In this document: positions 8,523-16,652 of the stretch, piece after piece
Position numbering within the stretch: the stretch's first letter is position 1
How the letters are laid out: every line of letters starts with the position of its first letter
Assembly: GCF_004006535.1 (NCBI RefSeq)
Contig: NZ_RLIH01000002.1
Span: 62,001-126,000 of the forward strand
From: Anaerosphaera multitolerans
GTDB lineage: Bacteria > Bacillota > Clostridia > Tissierellales > Peptoniphilaceae
Length of the DNA: 64,000 nt
Direction of reading: 5' to 3'
Translations under genes and position numbers: made by a program
Notes under the pieces: model-generated
Databases searched by the model: none
What the model was told of the DNA's origin: nothing
The model's input: the letters and a program-made list of their open reading frames with translations, nothing else

Positions 8523-9200
8523 ATGAGAATTTTAGAAGGTAAAAATTTAGTTAGACATTATAATACCGGTGTATTAGTAAAAGCTCTGGACGACGTAAGT
8601 ATATCCGTAGATAGAGGAGAATTCGTAGCAGTGGTGGGAACGTCGGGAAGTGGAAAAACCACACTCTTGCAATTATTAGGAGGACTGGACAGACCTACCT
8701 CGGGAAAAGTATATATAGAGGGAAAGGATATATTTGCTTTAAAGGATGATGAACTTTCCATCTTTCGCAGAAGACATATTGGATTTATTTTTCAGTCTTA
8801 CAATTTAATTCCCGTACTAAATGTAAGACAGAACATCGTTTTTCCCCTTGCCTTAGATGGAAATGATATAGATGAAGACTTCTTTAAGGATATTGTAAAT
8901 ACATTGGGAATTGAAGATAAATTAGCTTCTATGCCAAATGAACTTTCGGGAGGCCAACAGCAAAGAGTTGCCATAGCTCGAGCAATTGTAACTAAACCTG
9001 CTATAATTTTAGCTGATGAGCCTACAGGAAATTTAGACAGCCGAACGACAATGGATGTAATGGGACTGATTAAAGCCAGTAGTAAAAAATATAATCAAAC
9101 CGTTGTGCTTATTACACACAATGAGTCCATTGCCCAAATGGCGGATCGAATCATCCGAATAGAAGACGGAAAAATATTCGGTGGTGAGCTTTATGATTAA
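8523..9200 (+). CDS. ABC transporter ATPase (module 1; MacB/LolD/BceA type)
   Basis: ATP-binding subunit of about 225 residues with Walker A (GTSGSGKTT), Q loop ([12 protein letters not shown]), signature [14 protein letters not shown], Walker B ([12 protein letters not shown]) and the switch His in LITHNE. The sequence type is that of ATPases paired with FtsX-like permeases. I start at the ATG at 8523 because AGGTG precedes it at good distance; a GTG at 8514 overlaps that site. The gene lies 76 bases after the kinase and overlaps the permease. Confidence 0.92.
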   Translation: MRILEGKNLVRHYNTGVLVKALDDVSISVDRGEFVAVVGTSGSGKTTLLQLLGGLDRPTSGKVYIEGKDIFALKDDELSIFRRRHIGFIFQSYNLIPVLNVRQNIVFPLALDGNDIDEDFFKDIVNTLGIEDKLASMPNELSGGQQQRVAIARAIVTKPAIILADEPTGNLDSRTTMDVMGLIKASSKKYNQTVVLITHNESIAQMADRIIRIEDGKIFGGELYD

Positions 9201-11655
9201 AGTAAAAAATAAAAAGGTCATCAATGAGACGACACTGGCACTATTAAAATACAATAAAAAGCGAAATATTGTGGCGACGATTGCCATCGTCCTTACGGCT
9301 TTAATGTTTACCACTATTTTTACCGTTGGTTTCGGACTTAATGAATCCATGGAACTCGAGCGAATGAGAATGGTGGGAGGAGATTTTCATATAGGTTTTA
9401 AAGAGCTTACCTTAGAGGAGCTGAACAAACTAAAAGACCATGAATTGGTAGAAGATTATGGCATAAGGGAATTTGTTGGAGTGGGAACCGGCCCGGAATT
9501 TTATGGGGAACAGGTGGAAATTTCCTATGGAGATGAAAGTTATTTAGAACATTCCTTTATTGAATTGACAAAAGGAGAGATGCCCAAAGAGCCCAAAGAA
9601 ATTTTAATAGAAACTCAAGTCTTAGATATGCTTGGGAAACCCCGTGAAATAGGACAGGAGCTCACCCTTAACTATAATATTACAGATGTTAGGGATTGGT
9701 CCAATGCAGAAGGAAAAACCGATACATTTACAGTTTCCGGAATTTTTGAAGGGGATGAACTTTCCCAAGCTCATTTTATTTATTTAAGTAAGGAATATGT
9801 GGACAGTTTAAGAATACCGGAAAATAATTACTCCTTAAATATAATGACAAAAAACTCCCGTAATTTAGAGGGAAAAGCAGAAACCATTATAAAGGACTCC
9901 GGCTATATACCCAGAGATGAGGGTACGGACAGAACAGGAGAGGATATTATAAAATTCGGAAGAAACTGGGCTTATACGGCAATGGAAGTGGAAGGTATGG
10001 ATTTCAGTGTCGTAATTGCCATGGCAGTTTTGCTGGGAATAATAATTTTGACGGGCTATTTAATTATCTACAACACCTTTAACATATCTTCTCACTTGGA
10101 CATTAAAATTTATGGTCTGATGAAGGCCATAGGAAGTTCCTATAAACAGTTAAAGGGAATGATACTTAGACAGGCTTTTATAATTTCCCTGTGGAGCATT
10201 CCCATAGGCTTGGTAGTGGGCTATCTCTTGGGAAATAAATTACTTCCTGTCGTTACAGAACAGAGTATTATAGGAAGCAATTTTAAGGTTTCAAGTAATC
10301 CTTTCATTTTTGTCTTTACAATTTGCATGACCTTGTTTACTGTCTATATTTCAGCTAGTAAACCCGGCAGAAAAGTGGGAAAGGTTTCTCCCTTAGTTGC
10401 CATTCATGCAGAGGATATGGATAAAAATATCAAGCGAAATAAAAATAAAACTTTAAATATTCAAAGTCTTGGTAAGGTAAATGCCAAAAGAAATAAATCC
10501 AAACTGATTTTAGTGGTACTTTCACTATCTCTTTCTACAGTGATTTTAAACTCTACAATGATACTCTTAAAAAGTCCTGATTTAAATAAATATTTAGAAG
10601 ATTTTATTAATACAGACTTTGTACTGGCAGAAAAAGCATTTTTTAACTATAGATATTCAACTCCCATTGAGGATGAAGTCATTGAATATATTGAATCCCA
10701 ACCTTCCTTTAAAGAAGGAGGCTCTATTTACTATAATCCGGGCACAGCTTTGGAGGTAGAGACGGATCAAAGAATGTCTATTTACGGCTTTGATGATGAA
10801 ATTCTTAAAAAACAGAAACTTTTACTTGGCAATCCCAATGTGGATATAAATAATTTAAAATCTGGAGAAATTATAGTGGGAGTTCTTGGGGAATCAGATT
10901 TAGAAAATGTAAAAGCAGGTGTAGGGACAGATAAATATAAACTAAATGATACCATTGAAATAGAAGTGGAAGGAAATATTCATCAATATAGGGTGGTAGG
11001 CTTTATTCAAACAGACAATACAAACACTGCAAGATTTTATGGTTTCAGTTTATCTACTAATGAAAGTGGAGAGGAAGTTTCAGTTTCTGACACCATAGTG
11101 TTTATGAATATGGAGGAGTTTGGCAAGCTTTACAAAGAACCTAGCAGAATGGTATATCAATTTGATGCCAATGATGTAGATGATATGGCTGAAAAATTAA
11201 ATAGGTTGACAGAAACTAAACCAACTTATAAATATGATTCCAGAGAAATACAAAAGGACAGTTTGAAAAGCCTTGAAAACTTAGTCTTGCTAGTAGGAGG
11301 ACTGTTGAGCCTTATTATTGGATTTATTGGGATATTGAATTTCATTAACGTAACAATGACCAATATCATCTCCAGAGAACGAGAACTTTCCCTAATGGAA
11401 TCCATTGGAATGACAAAGACGGAAGTTATAAAGATGTTAAACTCGGAGTCCTTACACTATGTAATATATACGGGAATCATCGGTACGATTTTTTCCATCG
11501 CAGTAGCAGAATTTTTATTGCAGCCCGTAATGGATAATCTGCACTTTACTGTATATAAGTTGTCATTGACAGGAGTGTTTATTGTACTGCCAATATTTCT
11601 ATTCTTGGCATTAATATTGCCAAAGTTTGTCTACAGTAAACTTAGAAAAAAATAG
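9193..11655 (+). CDS. Large FtsX/MacB-like ABC permease (module 1)
   Basis: About 820 residues, with one N-terminal membrane helix, a large extracytoplasmic domain (about 45-270), three helices, a second extracytoplasmic domain (about 460-690) and three C-terminal helices. This is the duplicated FtsX-like layout of peptide-resistance and lipid-handling permeases. The ATG at 9193 overlaps the ATPase stop by 8 bases; in-frame GTGs at 9181 and 9184 are alternatives. The substrate is unknown; export or release of a membrane-active peptide fits the linked two-component system. Confidence 0.85.
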   Translation: MIKVKNKKVINETTLALLKYNKKRNIVATIAIVLTALMFTTIFTVGFGLNESMELERMRMVGGDFHIGFKELTLEELNKLKDHELVEDYGIREFVGVGTGPEFYGEQVEISYGDESYLEHSFIELTKGEMPKEPKEILIETQVLDMLGKPREIGQELTLNYNITDVRDWSNAEGKTDTFTVSGIFEGDELSQAHFIYLSKEYVDSLRIPENNYSLNIMTKNSRNLEGKAETIIKDSGYIPRDEGTDRTGEDIIKFGRNWAYTAMEVEGMDFSVVIAMAVLLGIIILTGYLIIYNTFNISSHLDIKIYGLMKAIGSSYKQLKGMILRQAFIISLWSIPIGLVVGYLLGNKLLPVVTEQSIIGSNFKVSSNPFIFVFTICMTLFTVYISASKPGRKVGKVSPLVAIHAEDMDKNIKRNKNKTLNIQSLGKVNAKRNKSKLILVVLSLSLSTVILNSTMILLKSPDLNKYLEDFINTDFVLAEKAFFNYRYSTPIEDEVIEYIESQPSFKEGGSIYYNPGTALEVETDQRMSIYGFDDEILKKQKLLLGNPNVDINNLKSGEIIVGVLGESDLENVKAGVGTDKYKLNDTIEIEVEGNIHQYRVVGFIQTDNTNTARFYGFSLSTNESGEEVSVSDTIVFMNMEEFGKLYKEPSRMVYQFDANDVDDMAEKLNRLTETKPTYKYDSREIQKDSLKSLENLVLLVGGLLSLIIGFIGILNFINVTMTNIISRERELSLMESIGMTKTEVIKMLNSESLHYVIYTGIIGTIFSIAVAEFLLQPVMDNLHFTVYKLSLTGVFIVLPIFLFLALILPKFVYSKLRKK

Positions 11656-11661
11656 AAAAGC

Positions 11662-11697
11662 AAAGTGTCCTTTATTAAATTAAGGGGCACTTTTTAA
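11662..11697 (+). terminator. Terminator of module 1
   Basis: Stem AAAGTGTCCTT/AAGGGGCACTTT with a loop of about nine bases and a T run. Confidence 0.85.
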
Positions 11698-11912
11698 TAG
11701 TTTTTAAAAATATAAATGAATTTCATTGATTTTATAATAGTATGTAGGAACAAGTGGGAAAATAAATTAACTTTTTATATTATGATTTAATACTTAAAAA
11801 TGATATTAAAGGCATTGCTTATACTTGGAAAGTATAGAAAAAGACATGGTAATATGCTAAGATAATTGGGGAGTAATTATTATTCCCGGGAAAATTATTT
11901 AGGAGATGTCTT

Positions 11913-11948
11913 ATGAAAAAGAATAAAATGTTTGAGATTGTTTGCTAG
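11913..11948 (+). CDS. Leader peptide (11 residues, MKKNKMFEIVC) upstream of the RNHCP gene
   Basis: A short open frame with its own AGGAG site seven bases upstream of the ATG. It encodes MKKNKMFEIVC and stops at TAG. It is followed by hairpins that can mask the RBS of the next gene. A homologous leader (KKNKTLEIVVL) stands before the acetyltransferase gene at 23971, which is the main reason to take it as translated. In known leader-peptide attenuators, ribosome stalling on such a frame induces a resistance gene. The drug or signal here is unknown. Confidence 0.7.
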   Translation: MKKNKMFEIVC

Positions 11949-12011
11949 CCGGAAGGTTTGCGTAAAACAATCGACAAGCCTTCCAAAAGTTTAGATTTTA
12001 CTTTTAGGAGG
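11936..12011 (+). promoter_or_regulatory. Translation attenuator with competing stems before the RNHCP gene
   Basis: Five arms are visible. Arm 1 (11936-11943, over the E-I-V codons) pairs with arm 3 (11965-11972), 8 bp. Arm 2 (11951-11960) pairs with arm 4 (11975-11984), 10 bp with one wobble. Part of arm 4 and its 3' flank (11979-11990) pair with arm 5 (12000-12011), which includes AGGAGG; 11 of 12 positions pair. If 1:3 forms, 4:5 hides the RBS. A ribosome stalled on the leader would cover arm 1, let 2:4 form and free the RBS. Folding is by eye. Confidence 0.65.
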
Positions 12012-12017
12012 ACTTAA

Positions 12018-12443
12018 ATGAAACGAGAAAACAAGAAAAAATCATTTGAAAAAGGTTACTATAAAAAACATGCATGTGATGAAACTTTTAAATGCAAAGT
12101 CTGTGGAAGAATAGTAACTCCAATGGGAGCAGGCAGTAAACATAGAAATCACTGTCCAAACTGTCTATCCAGTCAGCATTTAGATAATGAACCCGGCGAT
12201 AGAGAAGCTAGTTGTGGCGGAGTTATGGAGCCAATAGCAGTCTGGGTCAGAAAAAATGGCGAGTGGGCGATTATTCATCGTTGTCGTATCTGTGGGAAAT
12301 TAAGCTCAAATAGAATTGCAGCAGATGACAACCCTATGAAATTAATGTCCTTGGCAATGAAACCCATAGGATTTCCACCCTTTCCCTTAGAAAAAATCGA
12401 GGAAATGACGGATTTAATGGGTGGAGAAGGAAGATTAAAATAA
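12018..12443 (+). CDS. RNHCP domain-containing protein
   Basis: A 141-residue soluble protein of the RNHCP family, named for the motif seen at residues 43-47. Zinc-finger-like cysteines are CKVC (26-29), C46/C49, C66 and C89/C92, and the N terminus is lysine-rich. Its function is not established in the literature I know. The zinc ribbon layout suggests nucleic acid or ribosome binding. Control by a leader-peptide attenuator suggests a role in coping with a translation inhibitor; this is inference. The RBS is a strong AGGAGG at 12006-12011. Confidence 0.85.
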   Translation: MKRENKKKSFEKGYYKKHACDETFKCKVCGRIVTPMGAGSKHRNHCPNCLSSQHLDNEPGDREASCGGVMEPIAVWVRKNGEWAIIHRCRICGKLSSNRIAADDNPMKLMSLAMKPIGFPPFPLEKIEEMTDLMGGEGRLK

Positions 12444-12491
12444 ATAAAGACTGAAAGGACTTGGTGTTAAGTCTGTTATATAAAATATTTA

Positions 12492-12522
12492 AACCTAGCG
12501 AGATACTCGTTAGGTTTTTTAT
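12492..12522 (+). terminator. Terminator after the RNHCP gene
   Basis: An 11-bp stem AACCTAGCGAG/CTCGTTAGGTT with a three-base loop and a T run. Confidence 0.9.
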
Positions 12523-12563
12523 ATGTTGATAATTTATTAAGAGTTTGGAAAATTTATTTTCTT

Positions 12564-12773
12564 TTGTTGGAAGATTATTTCAATAGGAATTTTCCAAGGG
12601 AATTACTTCAACATGCGACAGAGAAAGTTAATTTCGGAGGAGAACTTAATTTAAAGAAAATGAGTTTTATAGATAGAAAATTAGTTAAGATGGCGGAAAA
12701 GTTAGAAGTGCGGGAAATGGGAATTTCATATAAAAATATTGATAAAATAGCAAGTGAGGTTTTAGATAAATAG
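12564..12773 (+). pseudogene. C-terminal remnant of a flavodoxin-domain protein
   Basis: The open frame of 69 codons from a TTG reads YFNRNFPRELLQHATEK and then FGGELNLKKMSF. This resembles the last third of flavodoxin-domain proteins of the HemG-like type (menaquinone-dependent protoporphyrinogen oxidase family). The N-terminal FMN-binding part is absent and upstream sequence in the same frame is not recognisable. No RBS is seen before the TTG. I read it as a decayed fragment squeezed between a terminator and the fluoride riboswitch promoter. Confidence 0.5.
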
Positions 12774-12800
12774 AAATAAAATAATACCGACTTATAGAGC

Positions 12801-12829
12801 TTGTTTATTAATCGGTGAGATAGTATAAT
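12801..12829 (+). promoter_or_regulatory. Promoter of the fluoride-regulated antiporter
   Basis: TTGTTT at 12801-12806, a 17-base spacer and TATAAT at 12824-12829. Transcription would begin just before the riboswitch aptamer. Confidence 0.75.
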
Positions 12830-12837
12830 ATTAATAA

Positions 12838-12935
12838 TTAAGGGAATGAGGTTCTCCCGTGGAAATATCCAAAACTGCTTTTAAGCTGATGACTTCTGTG
12901 AAAAAAATTACACAGATGGCGTCAGCTTTTCTGTG
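12838..12935 (+). promoter_or_regulatory. Fluoride (crcB) riboswitch with overlapping terminator
   Basis: The aptamer blocks of the fluoride riboswitch are present in order: GGGAATGAGGTTCTCCC (12842-12858), AAACTGC (12872-12878) and GCTGATGACTTCT (12885-12897). The last block begins the 5' arm of a terminator: AAGCTGATG pairs with the 3' arm at 12919-12927, CTGTG/CACAG pairs inside, and a T-rich run follows. This predicts that bound fluoride blocks termination and turns on the antiporter gene downstream. Confidence 0.88.
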
Positions 12936-12949
12936 TTTGGAGGTAAAAT

Positions 12950-14146
12950 ATGTTAGTATCTTTAGCGCTTGTTTTTTTAATGGGACTTTTAATGTCCTCT
13001 ATCAGTCAATATTTAAAACTGCCGAGAATAGTGGGTATGCTAATTACGGGAATAGTATTAGGGCCCTATATGTTAAACGTATTAGATGAATCCATACTTT
13101 TAATTTCATCGGATTTGAGAAAGATGGCACTTGTAATTATATTAATTAAGGCGGGTCTATCTTTAGATATAGGGGCACTTAAAAAAGTGGGACGACCTGC
13201 TTTTGCAATGTCATTTATTCCCGCAACCTTTGAAATAATAGCTTATACACTAATAGCACCAAGTGTTTTTAAAATCTCCGCTTTGGAGGGAGCAATAATG
13301 GGAACGGTCTTAGGAGCCGTATCGCCGGCAGTTGTAGTTCCTAAAATGGTAGAGCTAATGGAAGATGGTTATGGAAATAAGAAGGGGATACCGCAACTTA
13401 TATTGGCTGGAGCATCTTTAGATGATATATATGTAATATTATTGTTTACAACTTTTCTTAGAGTGAGTTCGGGAGAGGGCTTTTCAATTTTAAATATGTC
13501 TTCACTGCCACTTTCAATAATACTTGGAGTGGGTTTGGGAATATTGGCGGGATGTATTTTATATTATATTTTTGAGTGGAGATATTTTAAACATTCTTAT
13601 ATTAGAAATAGCACAAAGGTAATAATTATTTTGGGAGTTTCATTTTTATTTGTAGCTATGGAAGATTTATTAAAGGATGGTGTTCCTTTCTCCGGCTACT
13701 TAGCAGTAATTAGTATGGCTTGTACAATTCAATTTAAAAGTTCGGAAATTGTAAAGAATCGGTTGGGCGAAAAATTTGGGAAACTTTGGATTGCAGCGGA
13801 GCTTATATTATTTGTATTAGTGGGAGCAGCAGTTGACATTCGGTATGCAGTGGAAGGAGGCATTTATTCTGTATTTATGATTTTCATAGCCTTATTTTTC
13901 CGCTCTCTTGGTGTGAGCTTAGCTTTAGTTGGAACAAAATTAAATGCTAAAGAAAGAATATTTTGTGTAATTGCCTACTTACCAAAGGCAACAGTTCAAG
14001 CGGCCATAGGTTCCATACCACTGTCTATGGGATTGGCCTGTGGGAAATTAGTTCTTTCAGTTGCAGTAACGGCAATTTTAATAACAGCACCTTTGGGAGC
14101 GTTGGGAATGGAATCATCTTATAAAAAATTACTGGAGAAAGACTAA
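12950..14146 (+). CDS. Cation:proton antiporter, fluoride-inducible
   Basis: A 398-residue membrane protein with about eleven to thirteen helices and CPA-family antiporter features, including an acidic pair in a membrane segment (AGASLDDIY near residue 159) and a G/P-rich crossover region (GTVLGAVSPAVVVPK). It would exchange Na+ or another cation for protons. Antiporters of this kind are known members of fluoride riboswitch regulons together with CrcB/Fluc and CLC-F, presumably because fluoride enters as HF and acidifies the cell. GGAGG lies at 12939-12943. Confidence 0.85.
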   Translation: MLVSLALVFLMGLLMSSISQYLKLPRIVGMLITGIVLGPYMLNVLDESILLISSDLRKMALVIILIKAGLSLDIGALKKVGRPAFAMSFIPATFEIIAYTLIAPSVFKISALEGAIMGTVLGAVSPAVVVPKMVELMEDGYGNKKGIPQLILAGASLDDIYVILLFTTFLRVSSGEGFSILNMSSLPLSIILGVGLGILAGCILYYIFEWRYFKHSYIRNSTKVIIILGVSFLFVAMEDLLKDGVPFSGYLAVISMACTIQFKSSEIVKNRLGEKFGKLWIAAELILFVLVGAAVDIRYAVEGGIYSVFMIFIALFFRSLGVSLALVGTKLNAKERIFCVIAYLPKATVQAAIGSIPLSMGLACGKLVLSVAVTAILITAPLGALGMESSYKKLLEKD

Positions 14147-14281
14147 ATATTTATTTTGTTTTTAGCATAGTAACTTAAGGCTGAAAGGATTTACAATAAA
14201 TATTATTAAAAAATTAATTACTTTAGTTTTAAAAACGAATTGAAAATATATGAAGTTAAAATAATTTTAAAGTAAAAAACT

Positions 14282-14342
14282 AACCGCAAAGCTATTTATA
14301 TTAGGAGATAAGAGCTATTATAAAATGTATTTGCGGTTTTTC
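14282..14342 (+). terminator. Terminator-like hairpin between antiporter and siderophore operon
   Basis: AACCGCAAA (14282-14290) pairs perfectly with TTTGCGGTT (14330-14338) across a 39-base loop and is followed by TTTC. The long loop is unusual and could hold more structure. It is 135 bases beyond the antiporter stop. Confidence 0.6.
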
Positions 14343-14408
14343 ATATAAGTAAAGTAAAGAGTTTAAGCTTTAATCAGTAATCTATTATACGAAGATTTTT
14401 AAAACTTA

Positions 14409-14460
14409 TTGACATTAGATTTTATAAATAGTACACTATAAATAATAGTGATTATCAATT
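14409..14460 (+). promoter_or_regulatory. Promoter and Fur-box-like site of the siderophore operon
   Basis: TTGACA at 14409-14414, a 17-base spacer and TACACT at 14432-14437. It is followed by AATAATAGTGATTATCAATT at 14441-14460, a close relative of the Fur consensus GATAATGATAATCATTATC. Fur bound here would cover the start site under iron-replete conditions. A leader of about 165 bases follows; it contains AAATTGA/TCAATTT near 14576-14593. Confidence 0.65.
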
Positions 14461-14622
14461 TCGTTTATTTAAATTAATATAAGGAAATTGATGACCATTT
14501 TTTTAATGAGAAGGAGGAATGTAGTCAGTAGTTTTATCTAGTAATAATTTTTAATATATAGTCGGTACATAGGAAAATTGATTTATCAATTTAGTTATTT
14601 GTTAATAGATTAAGGAGAGGAA

Positions 14623-15639
14623 ATGAAAAATAATAAATTTATTAAAATTACTTTTTTAGTTTTGGCTTTTGCCATGATGTTAACGGGTTGTGCTAAATCA
14701 AATAATGGAGATAACAGCGGTGAAGAAGTAAGTGAGGAAAAAGCGACAGAGACAACAGTTGAGATTACAGATGTAGATGGAACTGTAACAGTACCTGTAA
14801 ATCCAAAAAGAGTTATTTCTTTAGATAATAGAACTTATGAGACATTGTCTGATTGGGGTATAGAATTGGCGGCTGTACCTAAGGAAGTAATGCCTTCAGA
14901 TTCCCCCTACGTAAAGGATGAAAATGTTCAAGATATAGGGAATCACCGTGAGCCTAATTTGGAAATTATAGCTGCAATAGATCCTGAACTTGTAATAATA
15001 GGTCAGAGATTCGGAAGTTTTTATGAAGATATTAAAGCTTTGGTTCCAAATGCAACTATTATTAATTTAAATTTTGATGTTTCAGGAGAAGATGGAGCGC
15101 CTGGAGAAAGTTTAGTAGAGGGTCTTAAAAATTCCACTGTTGCCCTAGGCAAAATCTTTGATAAAAATGAAGAGGCTGAAAAGTTAATAGCTGATTTTGA
15201 AAAATCCATAGAAGATGCAAAGGTTTCATATAATAGTGAAGAAACAGTTATGAGTATAGTGGTTTCAGGTGGAGAAATAGGTTTTTCAGCTCCTGGAGTT
15301 GGACGTGTATGGGGACCTATGTATGAAATCTTCGGTTGGAAGTCAGCTTTGGAAATTGACGGTTCTACTACTGACCATAAAGGTGATGATATTTCAGTGG
15401 AGGCTATTGCAGAGAGTAATCCTGATTGGATTTTTGTACTTGACCGTGATGCGGCAACGTCTTCCGGGGAAGATTCAGTTCCTGCTCAAGACGTTGTAGA
15501 TAATTCCCCTGCCCTTAAAAATACAACAGCTATTTCAAAAGGACAGATAATATATGCACCTAAGGATACTTATACTAATGAATCTATTCAAACTTACATT
15601 GAACTATTTGAAAATATGGCTAGCTCTTTAGCTAAGTAA
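14623..15639 (+). CDS. Siderophore ABC transporter substrate-binding lipoprotein (FatB/YclQ type)
   Basis: A 338-residue lipoprotein with a signal peptide and a lipobox ending at Cys23 (LTGC). An acidic linker and a periplasmic-binding-protein fold of the helical-backbone (FecB/BtuF) class follow. The lobe signatures (TVPVNPKRVISLD and DDISVEAIAESNPDWIFVLD) match the FatB/YclQ branch, which binds catechol or mixed siderophores such as petrobactin. It heads a four-gene operon with two permeases and an ATPase, behind a Fur-like site. Confidence 0.88.
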   Translation: MKNNKFIKITFLVLAFAMMLTGCAKSNNGDNSGEEVSEEKATETTVEITDVDGTVTVPVNPKRVISLDNRTYETLSDWGIELAAVPKEVMPSDSPYVKDENVQDIGNHREPNLEIIAAIDPELVIIGQRFGSFYEDIKALVPNATIINLNFDVSGEDGAPGESLVEGLKNSTVALGKIFDKNEEAEKLIADFEKSIEDAKVSYNSEETVMSIVVSGGEIGFSAPGVGRVWGPMYEIFGWKSALEIDGSTTDHKGDDISVEAIAESNPDWIFVLDRDAATSSGEDSVPAQDVVDNSPALKNTTAISKGQIIYAPKDTYTNESIQTYIELFENMASSLAK

Positions 15640-15656
15640 GGAGTATTGGAAAAGTA

Positions 15657-16652
15657 ATGAAAAAAATTACCGGGGCTGAGATTTCTCAGCCCTTATTTAA
15701 TAAAAATAAAATATGGACTAAACCTTTTATAGTTGCAGTAGTAGTTGTTTTTATTTTAGGGCTGCTATCACTTTTTACGGGAGCTTATGACATACAAGGT
15801 AGTGAAGATGGAATGGAGATGTTTTTTATAACAAGAGTTCCAAGGACAGCGGCCTTAATGTTAACGGGTGCGGCAATGTCAATGTCAGGTCTTGTAACTC
15901 AGCTTATTACACAAAATCGTCTTGTAGAACCGACTACTACCGGAACTATTGAATGGGCTGGGTTGGGATTGATTTTTATCTATCTTGTATTTCCTGCTCC
16001 CTCATTGGTATTGAGAATGACAGGAGCCATAATATTTTCCTTTATAGGAACTATGATTTTCTTTTTATTTTTAAGAAGGGTAAAACTTCGCTCCTCGTTA
16101 ATAGTACCGATTATAGGTATGATGTTAGGAGCTGTAATTTCAGCTATATCCACATTTATAGGACTTATATTTCAAATGACACAAAATATTGAAACGTGGT
16201 TTGTAGGCTCCTTTGCACCTGTTCAAATTGGAAGGTATGAGTATCTGTGGCTAATAGTATTGGCGACTTTTCTTATATTTATATATGCAGATAGGTTGAC
16301 TTTAGCAGGACTGGGTGAAGATGTGGCAACGAGTCTTGGAGCAAATTATAATAAAATTGTTTTGTTTGGAACAGGTCTTATTTCCTTTACAGTGGGAATA
16401 GTTGCCGCAGTAATTGGGAATTTACCTTTTTTAGGCTTAATTGTTCCCAATATTGTATCTATGTATAGGGGAGATGACCTTAGAAGTAACCTGCCTTGGG
16501 TATGTGTTTTGGGAATGGGTACTATAACACTTTGCGATATTATTTCCAGAACTATTATTATGCCTTTTGAAGTACCGGTTTCGTTAATACTGGGTACTGT
16601 GGGTTCAATTGTATTTATAGTTATTTTAATGAAACAGAGGAGGATGAGATGA
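15657..16652 (+). CDS. Iron-siderophore ABC permease (FecCD family, YclN-like)
   Basis: A 331-residue FecCD-family permease with about nine to ten helices. The family signature GNLPFLGLIVPNIV near residue 255 contains the loop that contacts the ATPase. It starts 17 bases after the binding protein and ends in an ATGA overlap with the second permease, so translation is coupled. In the YclNOPQ system the two permeases form a heterodimer. Confidence 0.88.
   Translation: MKKITGAEISQPLFNKNKIWTKPFIVAVVVVFILGLLSLFTGAYDIQGSEDGMEMFFITRVPRTAALMLTGAAMSMSGLVTQLITQNRLVEPTTTGTIEWAGLGLIFIYLVFPAPSLVLRMTGAIIFSFIGTMIFFLFLRRVKLRSSLIVPIIGMMLGAVISAISTFIGLIFQMTQNIETWFVGSFAPVQIGRYEYLWLIVLATFLIFIYADRLTLAGLGEDVATSLGANYNKIVLFGTGLISFTVGIVAAVIGNLPFLGLIVPNIVSMYRGDDLRSNLPWVCVLGMGTITLCDIISRTIIMPFEVPVSLILGTVGSIVFIVILMKQRRMR

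Noticed and set aside
11765-11870. A promoter for the RNHCP leader transcript
   Set aside because: Several TATAAT-like and TTGGAA-like hexamers occur but none has a 16-18 base spacing good enough to call.
12859-13089. A plus-strand 76-codon frame over the fluoride riboswitch and start of the antiporter
   Set aside because: It starts inside the aptamer, and the protein has no family features; the riboswitch and antiporter explain the sequence.
14511-14530. A minimal start-stop frame (ATGTAG) after AAGGAGG in the siderophore leader
   Set aside because: The ATG is only one base from the RBS and no partner structure was found; could be chance, so not listed as a regulator.
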